A stretch of 64,000 bases of DNA from assembly GCA_034231615.1 (NCBI GenBank), contig CM067306.1, positions 38,397,530 through 38,461,529 of the forward strand, written 5' to 3'. Shown here piece by piece: positions 41,081-52,244 of this stretch. Under the pieces are notes generated by a model that was not told where the DNA came from, did no database searches, and worked only from the letters and a program-made list of their open reading frames with translations. The stretch comes from Meghimatium bilineatum. Lineage: Eukaryota; Mollusca; Gastropoda; Stylommatophora; Philomycidae. Both the position numbers and the translations under genes were made by a program. The number at the start of each line of letters is the position of its first letter. The first letter of the stretch is position 1.

Positions 41081-42560
41081 GTGGCTAATCATTTTAACAG
41101 CCCGTCACATCATGGTAGCTCTGATGTCTCTGTAACCGGTTTGTTACGTTGTTATACCGGTGACCGGCAACGTCAGTCCTTGGAATATCGTCTCATTTGT
41201 CATATGGGAGTCTTGCAACCACACGGAATGAACATTAATCACCGTTTTGTTTGAGTTACCCACCTTTTCTTTATACCCTCTACTCCCGTATTGCACTGAT
41301 TCTTGTAATTATTTGTCTTTGTACACTTTCGTGAATAATTATTATTTTTGTGTTTGCCGTTCTTCTATATAATTCCTTTATGTCTTCTTTCGTTTGTGTA
41401 TGTCAATATGTGATTATTTTGTACTCTGCCATTTTGTTATTGTTAAATCATTTACATATTTAGATTTTGATTTCCTCGTTTTTATTGCAGTTGTCTCTTC
41501 GATGGGTGCCCACACATGTATAGTTATTTGTATATGCATTTCGTTTTACATGGTTCTATGTATCCACACAATTACTTTGGGCCACACATTTGTATGTATA
41601 CATTAGCAGTTGTTATAGCATTATCTTTATGTGAACGAACGTTTATATTTACATTAATATATGTATATGTTTCTATGTGTACGAATGTTCATGTTATTAT
41701 TTATGTGAGAAAGTGTTTATGTGCATGAATGTTCATATTTATGTATACATATATATATGTATATTTATGTGAGCGCTTTTTTATGTTAATGCACATATCT
41801 CCATTCTGTGTCAATGTGTATACCTATTCTAGTGTGAGCCCTTTCCTGTGTGTGGATACATTTACATGCCTGTGCATTTTGTGTGGGTATCCTTCACACA
41901 TCTGTGTCCATCTTGTTATGTGTTTATTTCTTGACTCTTGGTGTGTGTTTACATTTCTATGTATGTTTAGGTTTGGTTTTATATATATGTTTATGTCTAT
42001 ATTTGGTTTCACATTCATTCCATGCATTTTCAAATGTTGATTCTTCTTGTATCCTTCCTTCCCCAAACCCACTCACCCCACAGCCTCATCTATCATTGTC
42101 ATATGCCATTCTTGTCGGCGTAGGTGACCATGGTTCTCTGTTCACAGTATTGTTATCAGGATCGTTGTTTCCAAGCCTTGCTAGGTTGTCACATGAATAT
42201 TTTCTCACGTCCCCATCTGTCTCTGTTCCCTTCAGTCTTGCCTGTTGTGACTACGTTCTTAAAACCTGCCTGTCTGATAAAGTGACAAAAGGGGTATTTT
42301 TCTTATCTTTTTCTTTTATTATTCTTGCACTCATCTATAGTGTCTCTAATTTCCCACTTTCGGTTTGTTTATAATGAATGCACGCATTTTCACTAGATGC
42401 GTTGCCATCCCTGCGCTATGGAGACGGGGCTTGATGAAATATAGACATCTATTTTGTTTTTTATTTTGTCGTTTTCTGTTGTTTGTCTCTTGAAAAAGGT
42501 TCAATTTGAGCCGATACGTGGAGAATTGTCCTGTTTAGTTTTATTGTATTATTTTTTTAT
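41068..42560 (+). mobile_element. Penelope-like endonuclease C-terminus and 3' region
   Basis: Plus frame from 41068 reads SPVANHFNSPSHHGSSDVSV, YTGDRQRQSLEYRLICHMGV and LQPHGMNINHRFV then stop. This is the end of the PLE GIY-YIG protein (VAxHFN, E-x-R-L-I, L-x-P-H-G-x-N). The following 1.3 kb is T-rich, non-coding, and ends with a PLE-tail-like TTGAAAAAGGTTCAATTTGA at about 42492. Confidence 0.82.
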
Positions 42561-42954
42561 ATATCTTTTTAAAATATCTTTTTATTAATAGGCTAGGTAA
42601 GTGTTTTAGTAACCTGTTTACCTCATTTTGCGTGACTATTTGTTCATTAGGTTACTGCGGCACCATCCACTTTGTCGGACACCCTCTGACCATTTGGTTA
42701 TTTATATTTGTCTAAACAACTAATGTTTTGTGTCAATTCATAATTTATTTTTTTTAAGAATCTTTATTTGCATCAATGAAATATTTACAAAACCAATAGA
42801 CATGTTAATTGTGTAGTATGCACTGTGTTATGAGATGGTTTAACAACATTCATGGAAATTTGTGATGGGAGTGTAGTGATAAATGTAGGATGTAAAAATT
42901 ATAGTCAAACATTATATTATTTTTCCTTTCGTCCTCACACTCTTACATTCAAGG

Positions 42955-42957
42955 TTA

Positions 42958-42989
<32 letters not shown>

Positions 42990-43000
42990 ATATATATACA
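42955..43000. repeat. (TA)n microsatellite
   Basis: Short TA-rich run with two TTAT interruptions. Confidence 0.85.
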
Positions 43001-43459
43001 TACAACTAGGTCTATCTTCTCCAGAAAACGATTTACTTCAAATCTACATATGATATTTTATTCCTTTTCTGCAGTGATGATATTATTAAAATGATAATTT
43101 GGTAATTACAAAATATAAATAAAATAGTAATAGTAGTAGTATTAGTAATACTAATACTAATACTATACTATTCAATTCTTTATTTACATATATAATATTT
43201 TATTATTTAGCCTAGGTCTACAAATGGCAAATTTCTAACAAAAGTAACAAACGCAAAAAAGTTATACATAGTAAACATGTTACATATAGTACATAATGAA
43301 CTACATCATTCATCATACTAAGTTAGTTACCGTAATCCATAATTATCGCGTTTTCAAAACACTCAGCCACCACAATTTTAACACAAATAATTCGGTGGCA
43401 GAAACAAGAATGCGTAATTATAATCTGGCTTGCTAAAGGTTAATATCTTGGCGTACCAA

Positions 43460-43735
43460 TATCTTATTATCTTACCAGCCTCATTCTTAATCTATGATCT
43501 ATATAATAGCACAAAAGTAATGTTTGCACTGTCCGTTTGTGTTCAATAGAAACGTTATGTACGCTGCCATTAACGGATCCGGAAAATACATTTCCCACGT
43601 ATATAAAAGATGCATCTTCTTATTATTAGAAAAACAAAACAAGAGTAATTCGTAAAGCATATTTAAATATTTACGTGCACAAAGATTACTTTCTTAAAAA
43701 TTATTGCATCAAATTATATATTTATATAATAATTA
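43460..43735 (+). repeat. About 280-bp dispersed repeat D, copy 2
   Basis: Direct-orientation partner of 40200-40480, roughly 85% identical by eye. The two copies flank the PLE fragments. Confidence 0.85.
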
Positions 43736-44099
43736 TAGATGTAGCAAATAAAATATTATTATATGTTTATTTTCCTGTGAAAGGATGTGATCTTTTTTAA
43801 TGAATTAACATGTCTGTGTTGCGAAGGACGCAATATAGATAATCGGAGTGAATTACGAATTTTCAAAGTAGGCAAACAAATAAATGTGTATTTATGAAGT
43901 TATCACAATATAATATTCATTCAGTTCAATATGTTTGACAATGTGGTAGGCACCGATGCAATTACACAAGGGTAGCTGTAGGATTATTGCTGAAAAATGT
44001 GGATAGGTATTGACAACTACCCACAGTGGGCCACACTGTGAGCCACAGCAATAATAATATATTATTACTATTAATTTAGAAATAGAGGCAGGTACAGAG

Positions 44100-45045
44100 G
44101 CCCTACAATGGGTCTTTAAAACAGTGGCAACTAGGATCGTTATTGTAATACTCTCAATTCATGATCTAAAAGAATCAAAATGGATGATAGATGTCAATGC
44201 TGTGCTACCAAAGCCAAACATGGACAACGACAGCACACATGACAAGGCAAACGTAAACTTGTGACAGCTGAAATTGCATGCTTACGCAGAATCCTAGAAA
44301 TATCGCTAAGAGACAGTAAGAAATGAAGATATTCGACAAAGAACAGGCATCGCTCCAATCTTGGAATATATTAAGTACCAACAGATCAAATGGTTTGCAC
44401 ACATCAGCAGAATACTACCAGATAGCATACCACAGCAAGCTATGCTATAGACTACAGATACAGTGAAGGCAAATCTAGAGCCCGATCATGAAAACGATGA
44501 ACCACTGAAATAAAAGAGGCAACAAATTCCACAATATACTCAGAACACATGAGGGCCATCTCTAGAGAACTCTTCTACCCCTGATGCTGAAAGGCAATAA
44601 AGGATGAATAGATAGACATCATGAGGAAAAACTTGCATGGATATTTTGTCACTATCATACTGCCATAAAATATTATAGGTAACAAAGAACCCAAGGATTA
44701 TCTTATACCCAATTATGAATAGATCAGAACAAGTTGTAATTTTACGCCTCAAAACAGGACACAACCAACTCTGCAGTCACATGTAGCCTACACAAAATTC
44801 AAGATTGGCAACACCGCCATGTGGGCAGGTATCACAGAGTACCAAGTATATAATTCAAGATTGTTCTGAGTATAAAACACTGAGGCAGACATATTGGCCA
44901 GAGGAAACGTCACTGAAATCAAAGCTCTATGGGCCACTGTATGAACTACAAAAGACAGTTATGTCATTTTATTCAGTGAGTTTATTAAGGAGACAGAATT
45001 ACAAATATAGACATGTTTCAAGTGAACAAAAGAAGAAGAAGAATC
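44100..45045 (+). mobile_element. LINE remnants: RT tail (44100-44610) and RNase H family 1 tail (44700-45045)
   Basis: 44100-44610: TGIAPILEYIKYQQIKWFAH in one frame. 44700-45045: EQVVILRLKTGHNQLCSHM, then TLRQTYWPEETSLKSKLYGP, matching 48060-48380. It ends with GTTTCAAGTGAACAAAAGAA and GAAGAAG. Confidence 0.8.
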
Positions 45046-45299
45046 TTATACCCAAAGATAGTAACCTCCATGTCTTTGATCTGAAACCTTTATATATGTA
45101 TCTGTTGGATGAGACTGTTATAAAGAGATGGAGTCAGGTTGGAATTGCTTGTGGAGATAGTAAAAGAAGATGATTATCAAGCACAACTAAGAAAACATAT
45201 AATTAATGCATAACAGGAACTATTAGCATACATACACTTTGTTATCTGCTGAACAATATGATGCTCAAAGGGGTATGCCCAGAGTGTACCGCCATCGGT

Positions 45300-45435
45300 T
45301 GAGATAATCAATAATGACTAATCTTTGGCTGTATAGATTAATCACTAATCTTTGGCTGTATAGATTAATCACTAATCTTTGGTTGTATGGATTAATCTTT
45401 GATTGTATGGATTAATCATTGGTTGTATTAATTTC
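45300..45435. repeat. About 27-bp tandem repeat, 4-5 copies
   Basis: Unit ATTAATCACTAATCTTTGGC, TGTATAG; shorter variants at the right end. Confidence 0.88.
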
Positions 45436-45439
45436 TTAG

Positions 45440-46940
45440 TTGATAGTGCGTCATATTGTGGTGCTCTTTCAGTAAGTGTAAAGTGAAACCTCACCTACCA
45501 GTAGTTACTTTTGATGGACAAAACATTGAACATTGTAGCATGCTAGCAGTGAAACTGTTAGTCATCGTGTTGAAATTGGGGAGATATTCAAGGGAGGATC
45601 AGAGCACTTATGCTATGGACATATCCTTTGTGCTTTTATGATGATCTGATGACTTAATATTTGAAAGTCTATAGTACCCAAATACATTGCCACTAAAGGT
45701 AACATCTGATAGATCTAATATATGTGCATTATCTACTAAGGTAAAAAGTGGTATGTGTTCCTAAAGTAACACTTGAAATATGTGTGCACGGGTTTCTGTA
45801 GCATAACTTCTTGGCAAAGTAAAGGTGGCGTAATATTTTTGTGTGGTATTTTGTTTGGTACAATCTGGGCAGTTGAGCCTTCATTATTTAGTGAAATGAA
45901 ATAGGGGCAGAGAAACAGTGTTAACATAAATATAGATAAAGATGCAGTACACAAGTTACAGTCATGAGTACTGTTGCCATATGCAAAGATGTGCACGCTA
46001 CCCACTGAAACATCCACCCCCCCTCCTTTGGATGACCCTGGCCACACATCTTTTCATTTTGTAGCACTCTTTGAGTTTGTTATAAACATATACCATCTTT
46101 ATGTGTAGCTAACAAGCTCAGTAAACAGACATCTCATATTAAATTAGCCATTTTTGTTGTTGTGACAACACGGTTTTACATGGTTTCAGTGATGATATGA
46201 AAGCTTGCGCATACTATAACAAAGTTGGAATGAAGCTCTGCATAGGCCTAATATTAAAAAGTTGGAATGCTTTGTTTTGTGCAGAGAGCAAATTGTATGA
46301 TGCAAACTATTCAAGAAGTGCTGGGTTTATAAAGGAATGCATTAAAAAAAAAGTAACCAGCGTAACATTAGCATTTCTCTTGTGTTTGAATAGTTTGCAA
46401 TAGTGTATAGTAATTCATAATGATGACTTATGATGAGACCAACAGATGTGTTTACAATCTATAGCAGAATTGGCACAGAAAATAATGACATTTACATATC
46501 ATGAGCACTACATTCTTTTTTTAAGTTTGATACCACAACTTTTTCTTCGTAAGCCCATGTAGGCACAATTTTGAAGTACCTAAACATTTAATAGTGATGA
46601 TGTTACTCTCCAAGAATATCTGGTACCCTTATCCTTAAGATGGATCCAATTAGAAGATGTTAGTGATTTTAAAACTATTTTCAGTTGAACCTAACATTGG
46701 ACTGCCCAATTTGAAATCCAGTATCAACTAATAAAATAAAGTTTTTGTACAGTGCACCCAAATCTGTTTTAAGGGAAACATATTGCTGCATTTAAACGAA
46801 AATGATTGTCCTTGAAATATGCACAGATCTAGCAGCATAATTACTGTCCATCTCATCATCTTCTGTCCAGGGAAAGATGACAACAAACTCAAACTTATTG
46901 TTGATACATTTGACCAGCAGGGTTTTTGAGTCACTTTGAC
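45440..46940. other. Intergenic, nothing recognised
   Basis: Between the two host genes. Small open frames here (for example 45736-46047 minus, 46197-46403 plus) show no recognisable motif, and I do not call genes. A CpG-island-like promoter is not evident. Confidence 0.45.
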
Positions 46941-46949
46941 CCTCGATGG

Positions 46950-47280
46950 GATTGAACAGTGAAGCCCATCCTCTTAGCCTCCTTATTTGACTCTTACAAC
47001 ATGCATGACAGGTAACATTGTGACTATTCTTGGCTCCCCTTACGGGCCTGGCAAAACATTGGTCATTTCACTCTTTATAATTAAAATTATTCTTCTGCAT
47101 TCAGTCTCAATCTCCCGCTGGATCTCAGACAGACAATGGTCTACTAGATTTCCAACTTCTACTGGATCTCTCTTGTAGCCAGACAATGGTTTACTAGATT
47201 TCCACCAGATTATAGTCCAGAAAATGGAAATGTGTCACTGTTTTATTTGTGCCAATGGCCTGACACATCCTCTTTGGTGG
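46950..47280 (-). mobile_element. SINE fragments, families C and B
   Basis: 46990-47055 resembles the 5' block of SINE C (ACATGCATGACAGGTAACAT, GGCTCCCCTTACGGGCCTGG). 47095-47280 is SINE B in minus orientation, with a partial duplication of its CCCGCTGGATCTC segment. Confidence 0.65.
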
Positions 47281-47544
47281 AAATTAAAATTCAATAACTA
47301 TGAGTTGTTTTAAATGACAAACATAGCAGGCACACTAGACTCCATGATGATCATTACTGATAGAACAAGTGAACAAGATTCAACAAAACTTGGTATGTTT
47401 GTTGTTGTTATGAAATGTAACTAAATTATGGCAGCAATACCGCTTTTTGTGATGTTTTTATGATTTCATTAGACAATATTCAGCCAACCCTCATATAATC
47501 ATATTTCCATGACATTGAAACTTACGGTTTTACCCCAGTAAAAA

Positions 47545-47645
47545 TTATTCAACTTTAGTGTCACACTTGTGTATAAATTATTCAACTTTAGTGTCACACT
47601 TGTGTATAAATTATTCAACTATAGAGTCACACTTGTGTATAAATT
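47545..47645. repeat. 33-bp tandem repeat, 3 copies
   Basis: Unit AATTATTCAACTTTAGTGTC, ACACTTGTGTATA. Confidence 0.92.
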
Positions 47646-47765
47646 ACAAACCCATATATAAAGGGGGAGGGGAGGCTCAAACCTCCCCCCCCCCAACCAT
47701 TTAAGAAATCAGAACATGCCATTTAATACTAGAGTACAAGTAAAACAATAAAAACCACCCATATC

Positions 47766-48382
47766 TTGATGGCAAAGAAAGGACACCAAATTCTTACTAA
47801 AATATGTGCCCACAAAAAGAGAGGAAATGAACTACCACCAGACTTGAAAAAACTACTTAGCGAATTGTCTTACCAGTATAGGGTAACCATGCAGTGGATA
47901 CCCTCTCACTGTGGAATACCAGGAAATGAAAAAGCAGACCAACTGGCTAAGGAAGGTGCTGCCGAAGACCAACCAGATATACCAATCACCTACCATCAGA
48001 AAAAACAGATGATCAAGTCAATAAGAAAGCCACAAACACCAACACAAGATGACTATCATATTATGAACAGACCAGAACAAGTTATAATTCTACGTCTCAG
48101 AACAGGACACAACCGACTCCGCAGTCACATGTATACAAAGTTCAAGATTGGCAACACTGCCATGTGTACATGTGGACAGGCAGCACAGAGTGCCAAACAT
48201 ATACTTCAAGAGTGTTCTGAGCATGAAACGCTGAGGCAGACATATTGGCCAGAGGAAACAACACTGGAATCAAAACTCTATGGGACACTGTATGAACTAC
48301 AAAAGACAGTGAGTTTTATTAAGGAGACAGAATTACAGATATAGACATGTTTCAAGTGAACGAAAGAAGAAGAAGAAGAACT
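47766..48382 (+). mobile_element. LINE RNase H domain and C-terminus, family 1
   Basis: ORF 47766-48344 (192 codons) is the longest clean LINE frame here. It has QWIPSHCGIPGNEKADQLAK, the RNase H C-terminal block, then RLRTGHNRLRSHM, CTCGQAAQSAKHILQECSEH (Cys/His cluster) and LRQTYWPEETTLESKLYG. It ends in GTTTCAAGTGAACGAAAGAA and (GAA)n at 48365-48382. RT and endonuclease are absent. It stands 150 bases before CCDC103 exon 1. Confidence 0.9.
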
Positions 48383-48533
48383 ACCACCATTTTGTTTGAG
48401 AGATATTTATAGCCCTGATAAGTAATGTATGCATGTTCTCATCAGCACACACCAGGCAATTCCATAGGTACTTCAATCCCTGTGTCAATCTGTGTATACA
48501 GCAAATACCTGTATATACTTGTCTTTTCAACAG

Positions 48534-48697
48534 AGAATGAAATCCAATAAAGTTTCACATGATAATGACTATATGGACTTCGATAAACTTGACAAGGAAG
48601 TTCAAAATGCAGTTGTTAATGAAGAAAAATATTGGCGTGAAAATGACGCAAAGATCAGGGCTGTTGAACAAAGAGTGCCAACATACGATGACTTCAG
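48534..48697 (+). CDS. CCDC103: CCDC103 exon with start codon
   Basis: Begins at an AG acceptor (48533); ATG at 48537. Encodes MKSNKVSHDN, then DKEVQNAVVNEEKYWREN and KIRAVEQRVPTYDDF, ending AG|GTAAGC (phase 2). An in-frame ATG upstream at 48492 would lie in what looks like intron, so I prefer 48537. Confidence 0.92.
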
Positions 48698-51600
48698 GTA
48701 AGCCTCATTTTAAATTAAAATTATATGTAATAGCTATTTTTCATCCATCAGGATCTTAGGGGTACCACATTGGAGACATCAACACAAAAATGCTCTCCAT
48801 TCAACTACATATGTTGTGCTGCCATTTTATTTGGCCAGACACATCCAACTCCTGCAGGATATTTATTTAAACTTCAATCTATTTCAGAGAGATGGTTCTA
48901 GCAGCTCATCTTCGGCCTCTGGAGGCAAAAGACAAGATAAGCAGCATTGGCACATTTACACAAGTTTGGAACCAATCTGCACAAAAATTATCTAATGCTA
49001 CATCAAAAACCGAGCAAATAAACAGCACACCACACGTATGTTTAAATTAATGCTTAGAAAGTTGTAATATAATAAAGTAGTTGGAAAATTGAAAATAAAA
49101 AAAAATTATCTTTGCCTGATGTTAGGTTATTTAATTTATTTGTTCCACCAGTTTGTAATCATCATCAGCTACATTATTCCATAATAGGGGTCTATATAGC
49201 TAATGTCAATATTATGTATTATCAGCCATCTTGTTGTTTTGTACATTAATAGTTAAAAATGTGTTTTACTCATTTGTCTTGTACTATTTTCTCAATAATA
49301 TTTAAGAAATTATCAATTCTGAATCTTGTGGATAATGGATTGAGAGTTGTACAATATTCTTATTGTACTAGTTGTCACTGTTTTCGAGACCCATTTTAGG
49401 GTCTCTGTAATAGACTAGTTGATAGTGAGCTTGCTTACTATCACCGTGTTACAGTGTGCCTGGTTCAAAACCAGATTTTTTATCTCTCTGATTTCTCGTG
49501 ATTTCTCTCCTGATGTGATCGCTCCAGTCAACCTAGCTGTAAATTGGGTACTAGATGTATGAATTAGGGGAATTAAAGACAGCAAGGAAGGGAACTGGCT
49601 TCCCCCACCTAATAGTTGCTGCGGATTAGTACATGAAGAGTTGTCTTCCCCAATAGCAGGTTGCTACCATGGGCCATACCTTTACCTTTCAATTGCCTCT
49701 ATTTCTGTTCTATTATTACTGGGGATAGTTGTACGATACAACCCACATTTTTCAGCAATAACTCTACCCTTAGATTGGCAGAGAAGAAGCCCCAACTCGA
49801 TCTTGCTCCTCTAAAGTCACCATAAAAGTAGGTTATGGTGTCTGTATAGAATATCCAGATAAAACATCTGATGATTGTTTAATGTGGGGAGAGACATTCT
49901 AACTATGAAGCTGAAATAACAGCACTAGAAGTTGCATTGTACCACCTAAAGAACATATTCGATGCATTTCCATCAAAGTAAAAAACACTGTGATTTTTGC
50001 AGACTATGTTCGCTCTTCAAGCACTAGAATGTGATGGACATTGTAAACCTGAGCTAGTTGAAATTATCACCATGCCAACCAAATGCTTAGGCTACATCTT
50101 ATGAAGTCAGCATTTTTATGAGTGGATTCCTGGCCACTCAAACACACCTGGCAATGACAAGGCAGACAGACTAGCAAAGAAGGTAGCGCAACATGAACAG
50201 CCATATACACAAACTACCATGCACACAGTTAATATTATGTTGAAATCTGTGAATAAAGATAATTGGATGAACAGATGGGCCATAAGATACACTGGAAAGA
50301 AATCTATAAAGATATAGCCTACCCAAATCCTAAAGACAACATCAACCTCCTAGGAAGGAAAGAACAGAGTATCATTTTCCGACTACGCATACAACATGTA
50401 CAGCTTAACAATCATCTGAACAGAATACAACCACAACACACTCCAGGATGCTGGCTGTGCACTCATCTCTATGAAACTGTTGACCACCACCTTTTTGAAT
50501 GTCCAGCACTAGATGACATCAGGAAAATGCTTCTCCAAGACCTTATAAATGGAACACTTTATATGGAACAAAACAACAGCTCACAAATACAAGCATATAT
50601 CACACAATGGCATAGACCGCTGGATCAGCAACCAACCAACCATTAATGTAACTAATCAAAAATGTTAAATGTAAAGTAATGTCAATGGCAAAAAGCAAAT
50701 GAACAAGGAATTTTCCCATATTATGGTCTAATAGGGACCTTTATTAATAAACAAACGCATGTGGTTGCGTCTGTGGGTCTCATCAATGGCCCACTAGACA
50801 TACCATCCATGCAACAGAAAACCTTAGTGGATGATATGCCGTTATATTGAGGTTATCTTCTTATAGAAGCTTCATGGCATGTCATCTATACAGTTATGAT
50901 TTTGTTTCATTGTTTAAATGTTTTTTCATGTTTGCCTGAATATATGTATGCACCCTCTGTGGTTGGGAGGGAGCGAGAGATGTACTGCGCAGCACTGAGG
51001 AGGAGGAAACTGACATCACTGTTTTTCCTATGGCTGAGGCCCATCATAGAGGCACAGTGACTCAGGACGTGACAATCCTTTTGACTTGAACATTTGGTTG
51101 CATGCCTGAAGCAATAGAGAAGTTCGGCATAACCAGTAGTTAATTGGTGGCGTGGAATGAGCACAGTGAACCCTATCTTGGCTACAGTGGCTAGGAGCAG
51201 TGCAAAGGTTGAAACCTAACTTCCTGGAGGTGTGATAGTTATTATCTGGCTCTGCCCCGGGGTGGGCCGAAAATCCACAGACTTCCCAGCAATATAATGC
51301 CATCTAATGGCATTAGGTCAAAGGGCATGAGCCCATGGACCGCTGGATCAGCAACCAACCAACCAACCATCAATAAACAAGCACAAACTAGAAATAAACA
51401 TAAACAATAAGAAGCAATATTTTTTGTATATCCATAATCCCTATTGTTAGTGTTGATTTCAAGTTAGTAGTTATTTCTTGATAAAGGTCTATATTTGACA
51501 GTAATGTGGAAAAAGCCCTTGTTCCTATTTTTTTTGTTTTTTGTTATTTCACTTGTCCATAATCTTATTCTTATTTTCATTCAGAAATAGGTTTGGTATT

Positions 51601-52167
51601 TCACAATTTTCTTTGATGGTATTTATGAAAGATTTGAGACGTTTCATTTCTTCTGTGTGACAGTAATATTGTATCAGCAGGCTGTTAGTAATTTACTTCA
51701 TATAAACCTATGTACATACTCAAATCTTGGCTTTAGACTGGAATATCAATAGTTTAAAATATGGCATTGTCTTTTATTTTCAGGATTCAGTTACTACACT
51801 TCCCAAATCATGGAAGGAGTTTGTCCTACACTGGAAACATCACTGCAAGGAACTCAAGGACAGAAAACAGTTTCTCTTTGCTATAGGTGCACAGTGTTTA
51901 TCGGAAATATTTAGAATTGAAATTGGTGAATTGTTGGGAGAGTTTCTTGAATGTTTGCAATGCTTTGAAGACAATGAAAGAGATCAGGTGATTGAGTTGC
52001 TAGAGGCTTTAAGTAAATCACAGAGATTTGCTCTCTCTTTGGCATTCCTTAGCAGGAAGGAGAAAGAGTCATGCAAACTGTTATTTGAAAAAATTAAGGC
52101 ATGCTCCCATGTAGAGAGTTCACTTCAGGACAGTCTTGTCCAGCTAGAAAGTGTTTATAATAGATAA
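48537..52167 (+). CDS. CCDC103: Coiled-coil domain-containing protein 103 (CCDC103), complete, 3 coding exons
   Basis: CCDC103 is a small protein needed to assemble and anchor dynein arms on axonemal microtubules of motile cilia; loss causes primary ciliary dyskinesia in vertebrates. Exons 48537-48697, 48888-49035 and 51784-52167 join to 230 residues, close to the roughly 240 of vertebrate CCDC103. The N-terminal block (DFDKLDKEVQNAV, EEKYWRENDAKIRAVEQRV, then MVLAAHLRPLEAKDK) is the dynein-attachment-factor region. The C-terminal 120 residues (LPKSWKEFVLHWKHHCKEL to FALSLAFLSRKEKESCKLLF) fit an RPAP3_C-like domain. Splice sites are GT-AG with matching phases (2, then 0). A cttttcaacag acceptor 4 bases before the ATG suggests that a non-coding exon lies upstream. 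No strong AATAAA is near the stop; ATTAAA occurs at 52575-52580. The 2.7-kb second intron holds a LINE and two SINEs. Confidence 0.94.
48888..49035 (+). CDS. CCDC103: CCDC103 middle exon
   Basis: Completes an Arg codon and encodes EMVLAAHLRPLEAKDKISSI, a conserved block, then a variable Ser/Thr/Asn-rich linker ending INSTPH. Acceptor ATTTCAG, donor GTATGT, ends in phase 0. Confidence 0.92.
49036..49424. other. CCDC103 intron 2, first part, nothing recognised
   Basis: AT-rich intron sequence with no repeat I can name. Confidence 0.4.
49425..49690 (+). mobile_element. SINE with tRNA-like head
   Basis: GTGCCTGGTTCAAAACCAG is B-box-like. The body has CCAGTCAACCTAGCTGTAAA and GGAACTGGCTTCCCCCACCT, then CATGGGCCATACCTTTACCT. 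It lies in CCDC103 intron 2. Confidence 0.65.
49820..50655 (+). mobile_element. LINE RNase H domain and C-terminus, family 2
   Basis: Frames carry YEWIPGHSNTPGNDKADRLA (RNase H), then ORF 50263-50646: GRKEQSIIFRLRIQHVQLNN, CWLCTHLYETVDHHLFECPA (Cys/His cluster) and WHRPLDQQPTNH. The 3' end is GACCGCTGGATCAGCAACC and (AACC)n, the same terminus as SINE family A. RT is missing. Confidence 0.88.
50755..51365 (+). mobile_element. SINE-like family A, copy 3
   Basis: Opposite strand to copies 1 and 2. 5' end ACGCATGTGGTTGCGTCTGT, 3' end GACCGCTGGATCAGCAACC plus (AACC)n. Short flanking repeat AATAAACAA on both sides fits a target-site duplication. It lies about 100 bases after the LINE with the same tail. 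Confidence 0.87.
51784..52167 (+). CDS. CCDC103: CCDC103 last exon
   Basis: 127 codons plus TAA: DSVTTLPKSWKEFVLHWKHH, LKDRKQFLFAIGAQCLSEIF, ELLEALSKSQRFALSLAFLS and a C-terminus QLESVYNR. It forms the RPAP3_C-like helical domain. Acceptor TTTATTTTCAG. Confidence 0.94.
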   Translation, partial: DSVTTLPKSWKEFVLHWKHHCKELKDRKQFLFAIGAQCLSEIFRIEIGELLGEFLECLQCFEDNERDQVIELLEALSKSQRFALSLAFLSRKEKESCKLLFEKIKACSHVESSLQDSLVQLESVYNR

Positions 52168-52244
52168 TAGTCATCTCTTGACCTTGAGGATAGTCACCCT
52201 TTTACCGTAAGGACATTCTTGTCACGATGGAAAGTGTTTATAAC

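Noticed and set aside
41394-42374. Several plus-strand open frames rich in Cys, Ile, Phe
   Set aside because: T-rich low-complexity 3' region of a PLE; overlapping frames with no shared motif.
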